Shown here one piece after another: positions 44,973 through 56,467 of a stretch of 64,000 nucleotides of DNA. How positions within the stretch are numbered: the stretch's first letter is position 1; the number at the start of each line of letters is the position of its first letter. Under the pieces are notes generated by a model. It was not told the origin of the DNA, did no database searches, and saw only the letters and a list, made by a program, of their open reading frames with translations. The position numbers and the translations under genes were made by a program. The DNA comes from Rhododendron vialii (taxonomy: Eukaryota; Streptophyta; Magnoliopsida; Ericales; Ericaceae): the NCBI RefSeq assembly GCF_030253575.1, contig NC_080561.1, positions 13,874,001 through 13,938,000 of the forward strand, written 5' to 3'.

Positions 44973-47900
44973 ATGGTGTCCCCTCGTAAGAGGATGAACC
45001 TAGGGAAGAAGGTAGCACCAACTGGTAGTCATCGCCTTGGGATTGTGCCTCCCGGACCTTACAGACCCGGAAGAGCCAATTGGGATTCACAAATGACAAG
45101 GCTGTTCTTACAGTTAGCCATAAAGGAGATTGAAGCTGAAGGTAGGGGAACGACACAACTTTCGAACAATTTGCTGCGCAACATTTCTAATGAGATCATT
45201 GCTAGGACTGGACAAGTGATCAACTTGAAGCAATGTAAGAATCGGTATGGCGTCTTGAAGCGAGATTGGCAGGCATGGACATTACTAGCTGATTCGAGAA
45301 GAGGTGCAACAGGCCTGGGTATGAATCCAGTGACGGGTACTTTTACCGCACCTGACCATTTTTGGGCTAACTTAATTGCGGTAAGCACTTTCTCCAATCC
45401 AGAAGCTTTTATTCATTTATTTTGCTTGCATAACATATGTGCATGACAAAAGTGTTAATACAGCTCCTGTTCTTGTTTTTGTAACTCATTGCATTGATCA
45501 GTTCATATGTAGGGCATTTATTGATGAACCACTCGTATTTGTTGACTTTCTGTAATTCTTTTTTTCATGGCTCACGGCGGCTTAGAAACTAATTTGGCGG
45601 AGTACATTTTGCACTGCCTAATTGTTTTACAAAATGATCGTTATAAAATTAGATTTTATCCATGGCTGTGTGTTGTCAAGTGTCATTTTTTGGGGATACT
45701 TATAAGCATTGGTCCATCTTAGTTTGGTCTCCATGTATTTTGAGGACCTGTTTGTTCGACAGAACTGGTGATCAAGGCAAATATAATCCCACTAGAATAA
45801 ATAGCGATCATTGGATAAATTAGGACCACGCTGATCATCATATTGCATCTCCCACATTTGAGCATGAATAATCTTCACAACTGAGGCATATTTAATATGA
45901 GTCGTACCATATCTTATCAAATACTGACTATGTGATCGCCTTTACAATATTGAGCATCCGAGGTTCATATTTGACAAATAAAACTGGCAAAAAAAGTCTT
46001 ACTACTAATTAGGGTAGCTTGTTTTTGCGAAAGCAATTTGCAGTTTTTGTGCATAATTTGGTTCCTTTTGCTTCACTTTCAATGGATTTCGTTGACAAGA
46101 ACCCTTTCCAGTTTTCTACTTTTGCCCAGTCTTCACATGCAAACAGTGCACCCTAACATTATTTAGGTGTTTTTGACCAATAATGCCATTGAAGGATCAG
46201 AACTGACCTGCCATAAAGTGAGCCCTGCCATGCCTTTATCTTTTTGACCAATAATGGCATTGAAGGATCAGAACTGACCTGCCAAACACTGAGCCCTGCC
46301 ATGCCTTTAGGGGTTTTGACCAATAATGCCGTTGAAGGATCAGAACTGACCTACCAAACAGTGAGCCCTGCCATGCCTCTAGGGGTTTTGACCAATAATG
46401 CCATTGAAGGATCAGAACCTATGAAGCACGGATACTCCGAAACTAGTCACGTACGAGTATCGGATACGCGAGGGATTCGGATACGCGCCCGATACGCCCC
46501 GATACGTATCGGATACGGCAAATAAATATCTTGCATTTAAATTAAATATTTTATTATTTCGGATACCTTTTGGATACGGTAGGGATACGTGGGGGATACG
46601 AGAGGATACGTTTAGGATACGTCAAGGGTTACAATGAATTTTTTTACAGAATCAAGTACAAATGAAAAGGGAAAAATTGTAATAATAGCATCACTAATAA
46701 TATAAAACTTAGGAAATTATGCACATCGAGTGATCATTCCGTATCCGTATCCGTATCTGTGCTTCATAGATCAGAACTGACCTGCCAAACAGTGAGCCCT
46801 ATGGTTCCTTCTGGGGTTTGGACCAATAATGGCCATGAAGGTTCAGAACTGACCTGCCAAACAGTGAACCCTGCCATGCCTTTAATGTTATTGATCAATA
46901 ATGCCACTGCAAGATGAGAACTGACCTGCCAAACAGTGAACCATGCCATGCCTTACATATTGGAAAACAATAATGGCATTCAAGGATTAGAAATCACATG
47001 CCAAAAGGATTACCCTGCCCCCATTTCACCTTTTGCAGCCTTTTCAGGCTTCTAATAGTGTTATTTGGTTTCTCATCTCACAGTCTACGGGTTATAAAAC
47101 ATGGTAAAATGCATGCAATTTTATTCACCCACAAGTTGAAGTCATTGACCAGGTCAGACTCTATCCTACATGTTTCTGTTTCCCCGTAGAATTATACTTC
47201 TCCTCAGCATTTTTTATTGTAGTTGTGTGAATGTCGTATGTGAACTGTATCATGAAGTTACCTTCCCAGAATGCAGAACTGTTTATTGCTTAATGTGCCA
47301 ATGCATTATTGTTATATTGTCACTGCATTATTCTTGTTATGGTTTACATGTTTGCCACTGCGTTTTTGGCCACTGCATTACATTGACAATAGTGATATTT
47401 TCTGCGTAACTTGTCTATGTGTTGCTATATGTTTGTCTGTTTCTGTGTATCTCCCTAGCAAAATGATGCAGTGGCAAAGTTCCGCGACCGTCCGTTGGAC
47501 CACGAGGACTTGATGCAAAGGGTATTCGAAGAAGTAACAACCACTGGCTCAATGCAATGCACTCCCGGAGCGGAGGGGGAGCTTGGTATAGGTGCAGATG
47601 GTCGTCGAGCATTGGCTACCGACAATGACGACCGGACTGCTACGGATGGGCTAGGCAACACTGTTGGACTAGATAACGGAGAGGAAATTGGTAGTGAATC
47701 TACTAGCACAAGCCTTGGACCTGGTAGGGGGACCCCCTTTTGCAGTCAACAAGGTACTACCAACCCCATGTTCCCTCAATATGGTTGTACAACCAATCCC
47801 TTTTCCCCTGAACATGGCAACCATAGCATCCCATTTGTCCCTCACCATGGTGGCACAAACACCCATCCTTTCCCTCTCCATGCTGCCACAAACACAACCT

Positions 47901-48523
47901 CTTTCCATCAACATAGTAGAATAAGTCCCCCACCTTTCTCTCAACATATTAGAACAAGTCCCCCACCTTTTACCCAACATGAACATGGTACATCTTCCGT
48001 ACCTTTTTCGAACCGTGGTACAACAACTTCCCCCCATTGCCCTCAACCCGAAATCCGATGCTCCCCCCTTTTATCTGAACATGGTACAAGCACCCCCCAT
48101 TTCCCAACAGCTATGCCCATATATCCGGGTTGCAACTCAAGTGGAACAAAAAGGAGAAGCACCTCAAGTTCCGCAACAGATGCTTTGTCTCAGTCGATGG
48201 CTAACATTTTGGAGACCATGGTTTCAAGGCAGAATCAGTTCAGATCCGTCATTAAGCATAGATGTAACATGGTCGACATAATGAAGATCCTTAGTGGAAT
48301 GGAGTATTTCCAACAACAACCCGTTCTCCCGGTCTATTGGTGGCTTGTTGACTACTTGTCCGCTGATCCCATGAAGATGGATGTGTTCTACGGCTTGCCA
48401 AATGATGAACAGAGGATTTCTTTCGCTCAACGGGAGCATACAAAGGCAATGTTAGAACAGTCACGCGGACAAGGCAACCCAACTGAGAGTCTCCCTCCTT
48501 GGCACCCGGCCCCTCATATTTAA
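44973..48523 (+). CDS. Myb/SANT-like DNA-binding protein of the Harbinger element
   Basis: Two exons, 44973-45380 and 47459-48523, separated by a 2.08-kb intron, give 490 residues. Residues 36-132 form a Myb/SANT-like (Myb_DNA-bind_3) domain: NWDSQMTRLFLQLAIKEIEA, QVINLKQCKNRYGVLKRDWQ, then DHFWANLIA. Just past the junction comes AKFRDRPLDHEDLMQRVF, the usual continuation in this family. Residues 229-352 are a His/Pro/Thr/Phe-rich run of degenerate ~17-residue repeats of the type HGTTNPFPxH. The C-terminal 125 residues (SQSMANILETMVSRQNQ, MKMDVFYGLPNDEQRISFAQ) are helical and resemble the tail of other Harbinger ORF1 proteins. In PIF/Pong/Harbinger elements the Myb-like protein binds transposon ends and helps the transposase enter the nucleus. 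No stop or frameshift was seen. The large intron holds a minisatellite and a MITE. Confidence 0.85.
46173..47036. repeat. 72-bp minisatellite in the Myb gene intron, interrupted by a MITE
   Basis: GACCAATAATG-type unit starts fall at 46175, 46246, 46318, 46390, 46821, 46893 and about 46965. Units carry CAGAACTGACCTGCC and GTGAGCCCTGCCATGCC. Removing the 351-bp MITE plus one 8-bp duplication brings 46390 and 46821 to exactly 72 bp apart. Confidence 0.88.
46419..46769. mobile_element. hAT-like MITE with 8-bp target duplication
   Basis: Ends CTATGAAGCACGGATAC / GTATCTGTGCTTCATAG. Identical ATCAGAAC flanks at 46411-46418 and 46770-46777. It is 351 bp, rich in GGATACG words. The repeat phase of the host minisatellite proves a clean insertion. 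Confidence 0.9.
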
Positions 48524-49412
48524 AAATTCCCTTACTGGAAACATGACTAATCTGTGTTTGTGTTTAATTTGTACTGAAACTATGTTTGAAAATTTTTCGC
48601 ATGTTGGTGGTGTTGGACTTCATAAATTAGGATTGTTAACTTGGATCGTTATGATTTGTGTTGACAGTATTTGTTGAATGGTTTGCTACATTCCATGGTT
48701 CATTATAAATTGTGTTTGGTAATATGTTTTCAAAGGAGATTTGTCCACACATCCACGGATATTGTGAACCGTACAGTTGAAGATCGGAACTGGGCCTTTC
48801 AATTGCATTCAACTTGGTATAAATTTTTCTTTTCATGTTATGGTTAAACTATCACATGCAATTCGAGATTGGAACTACCTGTTTTTTCTTCAATTTCATT
48901 TCCACGTTGCTTCACATCACACCTGCAGAACAATCTGATGATCGACGCATTACCTTGCAATTCAAACTAATTTAGGGTGTCGTTTTCCATTTTGTTTGTT
49001 TCAAACTTGTTGTAATCCGATGAAAATGTGGGATACATAACTTGCAGGAATGTCATATTTTAATCCATGTCATGATCTTCCGATGGGATTATTGATGTAT
49101 CAGATTCCCTTAACTATCTTTAAACAGCCAAACAAACGGCCCACTTTGGGTGATTCATAATTGGCAGTTAAAAAAATGTTGGTCATTGTTAACGCAAGTT
49201 GTTTATGTTTTGACGCTTTTTTTTTTCCCTTCAATTTGGTAGTGATCAAGCAATTAATGCATGGATCTTGTTTCAGGTCACAGCCGTTGTCCTACTTTTC
49301 CTGGAAATCATCTTTTTTCTTAGGTTAACAAAAATAAGTACCATCATTTCCCAACAACAATTAAATTTAAATTTTGTTCTTCAACAACGGATTGTCTTTG
49401 TTCGTAGGGGTC

Positions 49413-51359
49413 ATGGATAATCCAAGTTGGGGAAACAGTAGGAGTGCAGACGACATTGGAAGGGGGACATTCGACCTTGGTAGTTTTACGAGGTTATTGG
49501 AAACTGGAGTTTACCCGGAAAATTATCCCAACATTTACTCCGGGAACGGAGGGAATGAACTTCCCAACTATAATTATCCTACGGCACATCAACAATCCAA
49601 CAAGGTATACGAAAACTGTGAGGGGTACGAAAATATGCCATGGGTGAACAGGTTTGCCAATACCGGGCAAGGCAATGCAGGACCGAGTGACAATGTTTCA
49701 CGTGTTCAAGAAGTTGTGGAAGAGTACATTTCTTCGCCTAACTTGTATGCATCTTCTGACGTTCGGCAAAGTCACAACATTGGAGGTCATGGAACCGAGC
49801 CGCAAGCCGGATATGACAATTGGGAGTGGATGAACAACAACAATGGAAATGCCAGTTCAAGTACTAATGTCCTTGAGGATGACGCGAACTCTGAGTACTC
49901 GATCCCGGCCGACGAGTTTTATGCCGAATTTGGCGCGGACGATTTGTTGGTTGACCTTTTGACCGTAGCATTGTTGCATGCCATTCAAATCCTACGTAGG
50001 CCGCAGAGGCTACCGTTCCACACGTGCCCCTTGTCGGGTAAAGCTTATTTGCATGAGCTAATGAATGCTCGTGATGAGAGGTTTCAACTTTAGCTTTGCA
50101 TGCCGAAAGACACTTTTGCAAAAATAGTCGTAGAACTTCAACAAACCTATGGTTGGAGTTCTTCTCGAATGAAACAGGATGGAGTTGACTGCTTCGAGAG
50201 TTTTGCAATGTTCATGCATCTACTGAGGGGCCACTCAAACCGAAGAACACAGGAGAGGTTTCAGCACTCGGGAGACACTGTGAGCAGACATGTGCACAAA
50301 ATATTGGCATGCATGAGGAGAGGTTTCACTGCTGATAAGTTAAAGCCAACGAGAAACCAACATCAGACTCATGAGTACTTGGAGAGACGCGACTTCTATA
50401 AACCATTCAAGGTGAGTTTATCTTTCGTGTTCAATTGTGTTTGGGTAATGTTATGATACCTTGTCATGATACAGAGAATTCGTGAATCGGTTTACACTTT
50501 CATTTATTGCTGCAGGGAAATTGTATTGGGGCCATAGATGGGACCCATGTTATGATAAGATGCAAGAAGAAAGAAGACGAGAAGAGGTTCTTTTCACGGA
50601 AGGGTTATGCCACCCAAAATATAATGGCTGTCTGCGATTTCGACCTTACTTTCGTGTTTGCATCAGCTGGATGGGAAGGGATCTATCATGATTATAGCAT
50701 CTTCAAGCGATGTGTCTTGAATCCAAGATATCGTTTCCCCAAACCAGAAGCAAGTAATAATCTAGCTCCATTTACGCCGCATCGGAGTTTGGAAGGAAAT
50801 TTTTTTTTATATATTACATTGTTCAATTTTCTTAAAAAGTTGGTGTACGACTTGCACAGGAAAATACTACCTAGTCGATGCTGGTTATCCCAACAGGTCG
50901 GGCTACCTTGCTCCCTACAAAGGGTTTAGGTACCACCAAGCTGAATTTAGACGGGGTCAGCGACAACCTCGCGATGATAGAGAGCACTTCAATAGGGCAC
51001 ACTCATCACTGAGGAGTATCATTGAAAGGATGTTTGGCGTTTGGAAAAATAGGTTTGGTTTCCTAGCCCTCATGCCGTGGTATGGAATGTCAACACAAGT
51101 GGACCTTGTGTTAGCGTCGATGGCAATTCATAATTACATCCGTAGGGATAGAGAACCTGATAACTTCTTCGCTCCTGTAAGCTCGGCCTATGAGTATGCG
51201 TTCGAGGACTTACCAGATGAGGACCCGGAGTTGGAAGATAGATTGGACGAAAGGGACGACATTGTTGACGAAGAAAATGTGCCAGAAATGAATGACGTGA
51301 GGAATGATATTAGGAAAGCACTTCGTAGACTACGAAGACGTGGTAATGTAGCTAGATAA
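49413..51359 (+). pseudogene. Harbinger transposase (DDE_Tnp_4), one in-frame TAG
   Basis: Three exons, 49413-50411, 50516-50753 and 50860-51359 (GT-AG, phases agree), span 578 codons, the normal size. Codon 227 (50091-50093) is TAG, between LMNARDERFQL and LCMPKDTFAKI, a conserved region just before the helix-turn-helix-like part. Nothing else breaks the frame. The catalytic domain is complete: IDGTHV (D341), GWEGIYHDYSIF (likely D392), KYYLVDAGYPNRSGYLAPYK (414-433) and SIIERMFGVWKNRFG (E468). The N-terminal 200 residues are Asn/Gly/Ser-rich with acidic patches and lack a known domain. In active relatives the protein cuts the element out at its ends together with the Myb-like partner. Here the stop should truncate the protein before the catalytic domain unless it is read through or the exon is skipped. 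An upstream untranslated exon is possible (acceptor AG at 49406-49407). Confidence 0.88.
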
Positions 51360-51795
51360 CCAAAATTGACAACAGTGACGAGGAAACAAATGTGAGTGGC
51401 AATGAACTTCTAGTTGGCCTTCAGTTTAAATCTCTTGAAACGTTAATGTGTGTTTGGAAATTGGTATGGTGTATGCGCCAAGTGCGGAGTGGGGTCGGTG
51501 GGTTTCTTTTCTTTTCTTTTTTCAACGGGTTCGTGGGTTTCCTTTTGTTTCGAAAATGGAAACATTCATTTTGTTTCCCTTCGATTGTATTGCAGTTGTT
51601 GTGTAAGGCCATTATAATCTTGTTGGTATGTGAAGGGGAGTCAAAACAATAAAGAAGCCTGTAGCATCGTTTCCCATTTTCTCTTATTTCTACAATTTTT
51701 ACTTTAAAATAATGTTGTCGATATCTTTTTTGTTGTTTATGTTTTTACATTATTTATTACTTGTTCTGATTTCCAAAAATTCGTTAAGAAATGAA

Positions 51796-52050
51796 GTGTT
51801 TCAATTTTCAATCTGTATACACTGGGGCAAAGAAATACTTTTTCTGATCATTTTATCTTAAATTGTGATTCATAATTGAAGTTTGTAAGGTCTTTCAATG
51901 AGTACCGTAATTGAAACCTAAAACTAAAAAAGGAGCCTTAGGGTGCTCGTTGAAAGGCCTTAGAGCCACAAATTCATTATGACCATTAAAGATAAAATGA
52001 TAAACAAAACAAAATCTATCCACCGATTTAACTGGATTGAAAATCGGAAC
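51796..52050. repeat. Imperfect palindrome in the Harbinger 3' region
   Basis: Left words (CATTTTATCTTAAATTGTGA, AAGGTCTTTCAATGAG) pair with right words (AAGATAAAATGATAAAC, CTCGTTGAAAGGCCTT). Related to the inverted pair near 39000-39125. Non-coding. Confidence 0.5.
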
Positions 52051-52248
52051 AGTAAAATAATATTAAATTAATAAAATAGAAAAATGAAATACAGACATCC
52101 AAGTAAAAAATAAATAGAAATAAGTTAAACTGTTGAAAGAGGTGTATTTCTGGGGCCGGGGGTATTTTCGGGAAGAAGGGGTGGGGTCGGGGGGTGGGGT
52201 TGTGTGTTAGGAGGGGTAAGCAAATGGCTTTTTGTAGAATAAGCCAAT

Positions 52249-52281
52249 AAGCCTGGCTCAATTTCTTGTCCGAACAGGACC
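52249..52281. repeat. Right terminal inverted repeat of the Harbinger element
   Basis: AAGCCTGGCTCAATTT then CTTGTCCGAACAGGACC. Followed by TAA at 52282-52284. Confidence 0.92.
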
Positions 52282-52391
52282 TAATTGGTAAATGTTTAAT
52301 TATATATGTGCAGTATTTCTTTATTAACGAGGTAGGGTTTATTTTATTTTATTTTTTTAAAGTTTGGGTATTTTGATCAAGTGTGTAATAT

Positions 52392-52618
52392 GAGTCCAGA
52401 TCTCCTATCCGAGCCCAATTAATCTGGACAGGGGCTTGTCCCACCCCTTAGAGCCGTTGATCTCACAAATCAACGGTTTAGATATACTAAATACTTTTTG
52501 CTCCAAAATGACATTGTTTTGGCTCGGTATATCTCAGCCGTTGATTTGCGAGATCAACGGCTCCGAAGTATAAGACAGGCCCCTATCCGGATTGGGCTCG
52601 AACAGGGGATCCTCTGCC
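52392..52618. mobile_element. Mutator-like MITE with 9-bp target duplication
   Basis: Identical GTGTAATAT at 52383-52391 and 52619-52627. Left end GAGTCCAGATCTCCTATCCG; right end CGAACAGGGGATCCTCTGCC in imperfect inverse. Inner arms (GAGCCGTTGATCTCACAAAT / GATTTGCGAGATCAACGGCT) pair well. It is 227 bp. Confidence 0.8.
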
Positions 52619-52627
52619 GTGTAATAT

Positions 52628-53153
52628 ATATGTTCCATGCGTACTTTAGGTGCAGACATTAAGAGAGAATTTCTAGGATTGCCCATGTTATTATATACCT
52701 TCAAGGTATTGTAATATTTGGACAATTATTTTGCTGATATTTTCATTCGGCTTATCATTAGTTGTTGGTGGGCTAGGTTTTCTGTTTTGCAAGCTCCATG
52801 TTGTAAGATCTGGCTTTTTAGGCCTTTAGGTATTTGTTTGCTGTTTATTGCATATTTGGGTATTTTAGACCTTTAGGTGTTATGGACTTAGTCATTTTGG
52901 CAGATTTTATATTCCCTTTTTTTTAATAAAATATTACTTTTACCGATATTTATTTTTTTGCCAATCAGGTAACATTTTACTTTCTATTTTGTTTCATTCA
53001 TCACTGTTTCTTTTCTATCCACTACAATATGTCAGTTTATAGCTTTCTCGTCTTCAAATTTAGCTTTATCGTCTGATGTTGTGATTTTTCTGTAACCGGA
53101 GGCTAGTGAACACATGCAGGGCATCAAAAATTATGCCTCGTTGGGCTTTATAA
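52628..53153. other. No gene seen
   Basis: AT-rich, non-coding. TATTTGGGTATTTTAGACC and TTTAGGCCTTTAGGTATTTG are partly repeated near 52817-52880. Confidence 0.45.
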
Positions 53154-53474
53154 GTCAACTGGTTTATTTTCTGTCCTTATTCAATTTTTTTTCCGTATTT
53201 GTTAGTTTTTCGTCAATTTTTTGGGAATTATTGCATCGTCATAACAAGAGGAATCTAAAAAGTAAAAAATTACGATCGAAACCTAAGTTTTTTGAATAAA
53301 GACAAAAATAAGCCAATTTTTTCGTCTTTATTCAAAAAAATTGGACTTCGATCACAATTTTGTACTTTTTAGATTCCTCTTGTCATGATGATGCAATAAT
53401 CTCCAAAAAATTGACGAAAAACTAACAAATACGAAAGAAATTTGAATAAGGATAAAAAAAAATAAGCCAGTTGA
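53154..53474. repeat. Foldback repeat related to 8130-8460
   Basis: TCAACTGGTTTATTTT on the left pairs with AATAAGCCAGTTGA on the right. Inner blocks pair (AGAGGAATCTAAAAAGTAAA / TACTTTTTAGATTCCTCTTG; CAATTTTTTGGGAATTATTG / CAATAATCTCCAAAAAATTG). About 321 bp, centre near 53315. Confidence 0.75.
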
Positions 53475-53917
53475 GTTATTTAGCTGAACGGGTTTCCGGC
53501 TAAAGGACAGATGCAATTGCTGTTTTAAAAAAAAAGAAAAGGGACAGATGCAATTGACAATGGATTTAATACACTAAATTAACTCAATGGATAAATTTTT
53601 TCCAAAAGAATTGATAACGTTCTCGATATATTGAAGTATTTCATTCATAAAATTTCACTAGAATCCATATTCATACTCTATAGTATTGCAGATCAGTGCA
53701 GCAAGTGGCCTAACCTAAAATTTCTAAATATATTAATGTTTTAGCTATTGTGTAATCCAATTGGTCCAAACAATTAGGTAACTTAGAATTCGAAAAACCT
53801 TATTAGTTAGGAATCAATTAAATCTACTTACCCTGTCTATCTATTTCCATATATTACAGTGAAAAAACGTTCTTGCAATATGTTTTATTTAACTTTTTTT
53901 TTTCTCTCTTTCAATTG

Positions 53918-53943
53918 CCGTGCATAGCACGGGTTCATGCTAG
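53918..53943 (+). mobile_element. Helitron-type 3' terminus
   Basis: Hairpin CCGTGC-ATA-GCACGG (53918-53932), seven bases, then CTAG followed by T, the standard Helitron 3' end (hairpin plus CTRR inserted before T). The 5' end is uncertain. A candidate is 40801 (A then TCTATACTATATAG), which would make the Harbinger a nested insertion. A similar TATAGTATTGCAGA word also occurs at 53680. No Rep/helicase sequence was seen. Confidence 0.65.
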
Positions 53944-53944
53944 T

Positions 53945-55448
53945 ATATATATATGCCTTTTTAGCATATCTCCCTCTTATTATATTCACCCAAAACTAAT
54001 TTGGTCGGCAACCGACCCGCTACCGTAATATAACTATTGTCCAGTCCATAAATTCATGCAAAAAATCAATTTATCGTACCTCGTTGCTTGATATATGAAC
54101 GAATTTTTGTTCAAGGAAAAAAAAAATACACAATTGAAATTTCAATTAATATTTTGCTTTCTGTTTTTTTTTTTTTTTCTTCTCTCGCACAAACGCTATT
54201 CTATTTTACATCAAACATTTTGGCATGAATATTCTGCTTGACGATTTGGACACATGAACAAATCCGATCATTTGTTTTGCGTCCACATTGAACCCAATTT
54301 TTTTTAAAAACTAGAGGAGAGGGGACTGGACAAGGGGAACTCTCTCTCTCTCGCTCTCGCTCTCTCTTTTGTCTGAACTGGAGGGGACTTACCCCGGGTC
54401 TACGGCAGTATCGGGCCCAAAAAGCACAAAAAGCAGAGGATAAGCTATGGATAAGTTGGAAGATCAGGAAAAGACAAAAAAAAAAAGCTGCAATAATTCT
54501 AAACGGAAATGGTACTGACACAACTGTTGTGTGTGTTGTGTAATCAATTCTGACCGTTCAGATGTGTTTGGACGCTCTAGATTTTAAAAAAACTCTTCCA
54601 ATGAAAAGTTTTAACTCTTTCAAGGAAAAATTCGAACGAATCTTGACCATTTATTACAACAATGGACGGATAGAGATTGGTTGTGTTTGATGTTTTGCAC
54701 AACTATTGTGCATGTAGCATGAATTCTAAAACCACTAACACAGGAGTTTTAGTTGCAACCTGGGTTCTAGCTCAAATGGCATTTTCTTCACTCTCTCAAC
54801 TCGGTAGTTTCGGTTTCGATCCTCGTATTTTGTGAGGTAAGTAAGTAGTATTTGGTGGTTTATTTTACCCAACTCTGTGATTGGTTGCACCCCATATTCC
54901 CTTTTCTTTCCCTTCAGATATAGAACAGTGTAATTTCTCCCCACGTCTGAATTTTTTTTTTGTTCCTCAATCATGCAAATTTTAAATTTGGTATCATGTG
55001 AATTGCTTGAAAGACAATAAATTTTAATTGGATAAAAAATCATGTATTTAGATGCAAGGAGAATGCTAAAATTATTTCGTGATATCACAAGGATAAAAGA
55101 GAGAGAGAGGAAGACATTACGCAGTAGTATGAACAAATTAAGAGAATGTAACAAAAGAAAGAGCCCTTATAAAATATTTTTTTTTAAACACGGAAGAATA
55201 AGAGAGTAATTCCACTTACCGCCTCCACTAGGCAATTAATTATAAGATAATCATAGAAGGAACAAAATTGCAAGTGTTTTATGAAAAACTAAAACAAGAA
55301 AAGGGGCTACAAAAGATTTGAGGGGTGCATATAAGATTTAGGAAGAAATAAATTGCAAAAAAATAAAAACTATTTCTTCTAACGTGATCCCCGCAATGAA
55401 CTATACAAAGGCTTTTTGTACCAACCCTATACTTAAAAGGGAAGTATG
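53945..55448. other. No gene seen
   Basis: AT-rich, non-coding, with a TCTCTCTCTCGCTCTCGCTC tract near 54342-54367. A weak inverted pair (TACTGACACAACTGTTGTGT / CACAACTATTGTGCATG) spans about 54512-54718. A 139-codon minus-strand frame at 54735-55154 has no recognisable motif. Confidence 0.4.
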
Positions 55449-56117
55449 CTTTCTGTAATAACTCTGAATTTTAATAAGAAAAGATTTGTTTTATATTCGA
55501 GTTATTATTTAAATTACTTGGATTGATTTAATTTTCTTTTATTTTCTTGTAGTTTGTCATAATTACACTTTAGCTCTTCAAAGTTCGTTTCTTGACTTTA
55601 AGCCCTACTTGGCAAGTTTAGTTAGCTTCTAACCGGCTTATTGGAGAAACCGAACTAGGAAGTCACCTAGTTACATTTTCCTAACCATAGATGGACCTTT
55701 TTGCCATCTTTGAATCTTGTGAACCTTTTCAACCCTAGACTTGAAATTGTTTATTTATTTTCTTTTATTATTTTGGTTTTCTTCTTTATCCATTAGACGA
55801 TAGAAGTTAGGGGAACTTTTATCCATTGGGTAATAGAAACCCTATTCTTTATATTAAAAGTACTCATTGAAAGATTTGATTAAGTACTAATATCTATAAA
55901 AAAATAGAATTTTATAATTGTTTAAAAAGACATTTTTGATTATTTAACTATAAAAATTTCCTTATTACTTTTGTCCATTGGACAATAAATACTAGGGAAT
56001 TTATTATCCATTGGGTAATCAGGTGAATCTTCCAACTAAGTACTAGTATTTAATAAACAATCATTTTCTAAATTCTCATGTGATGTTATATATGTATATA
56101 TATATATATATATATAT

Positions 56118-56467
56118 ACAGTAATTTTCAGGTTCACTCGCCCGGATTTTCTTATGGTCCGGATTTTTTCTTTCCCGATCGATTTGCGATAATCCGAGCC
56201 GCTCAATGTGTTTAGAACGTGATTTTAAGGGTACTCTCAAGAATCAGCAAAAAAAATGATCGGGAAGGGCTTGATCCAAGCAGTTTTTTACTGAACCGTT
56301 CAATAAAAAACTGTTCGGATCAAGCTCTTCCCGATCATTTTTTTTTCTGATTTCTCGCGGGTACCCTTAAAATCACGTTCTAATCACTTTGAGCGGCTCG
56401 GATCATCGAAATTTGATCTGAAAATGCGAGGTCCGGACGGTCCGGACCATAAGGCGTCCGGACCTGA

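Larger units (their letters stand above)
42416..52281 (+). mobile_element. Complete PIF/Harbinger DNA transposon, three genes
   Basis: 9866 bp bounded by inverted ends of 32/33 bp (GGCCCTGTTCGGACAAAAAA / inverse of TTTCTTGTCCGAACAGGACC), with TAA on both sides (42413-42415 and 52282-52284), the Harbinger signature. The ends pair with about three mismatches and one indel. Inside, all on the + strand, are a GRF zinc-finger gene (44177-44669), a Myb/SANT-like gene (44973-48523) and a DDE_Tnp_4-type transposase (49413-51359). The 1.76 kb before the first gene, the 0.9 kb between the second and third, and the 0.9 kb after the third show no coding. A hAT-like MITE and a minisatellite sit in the Myb gene intron. 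Mobility today is doubtful because of the amber codon in the transposase. Confidence 0.93.

Noticed and set aside
46173..47036. CRISPR-like array in the Myb intron
   Set aside because: Whole 72-bp units repeat without unique spacers: a minisatellite.
47669..48046. 125-codon minus-strand frame over the Myb-like exon
   Set aside because: Antisense shadow of the His/Pro-rich repeat region.
54735..55154. 139-codon minus-strand frame
   Set aside because: AT-rich, no family motif, no splice or promoter context; random open frames of this size are expected in such sequence.
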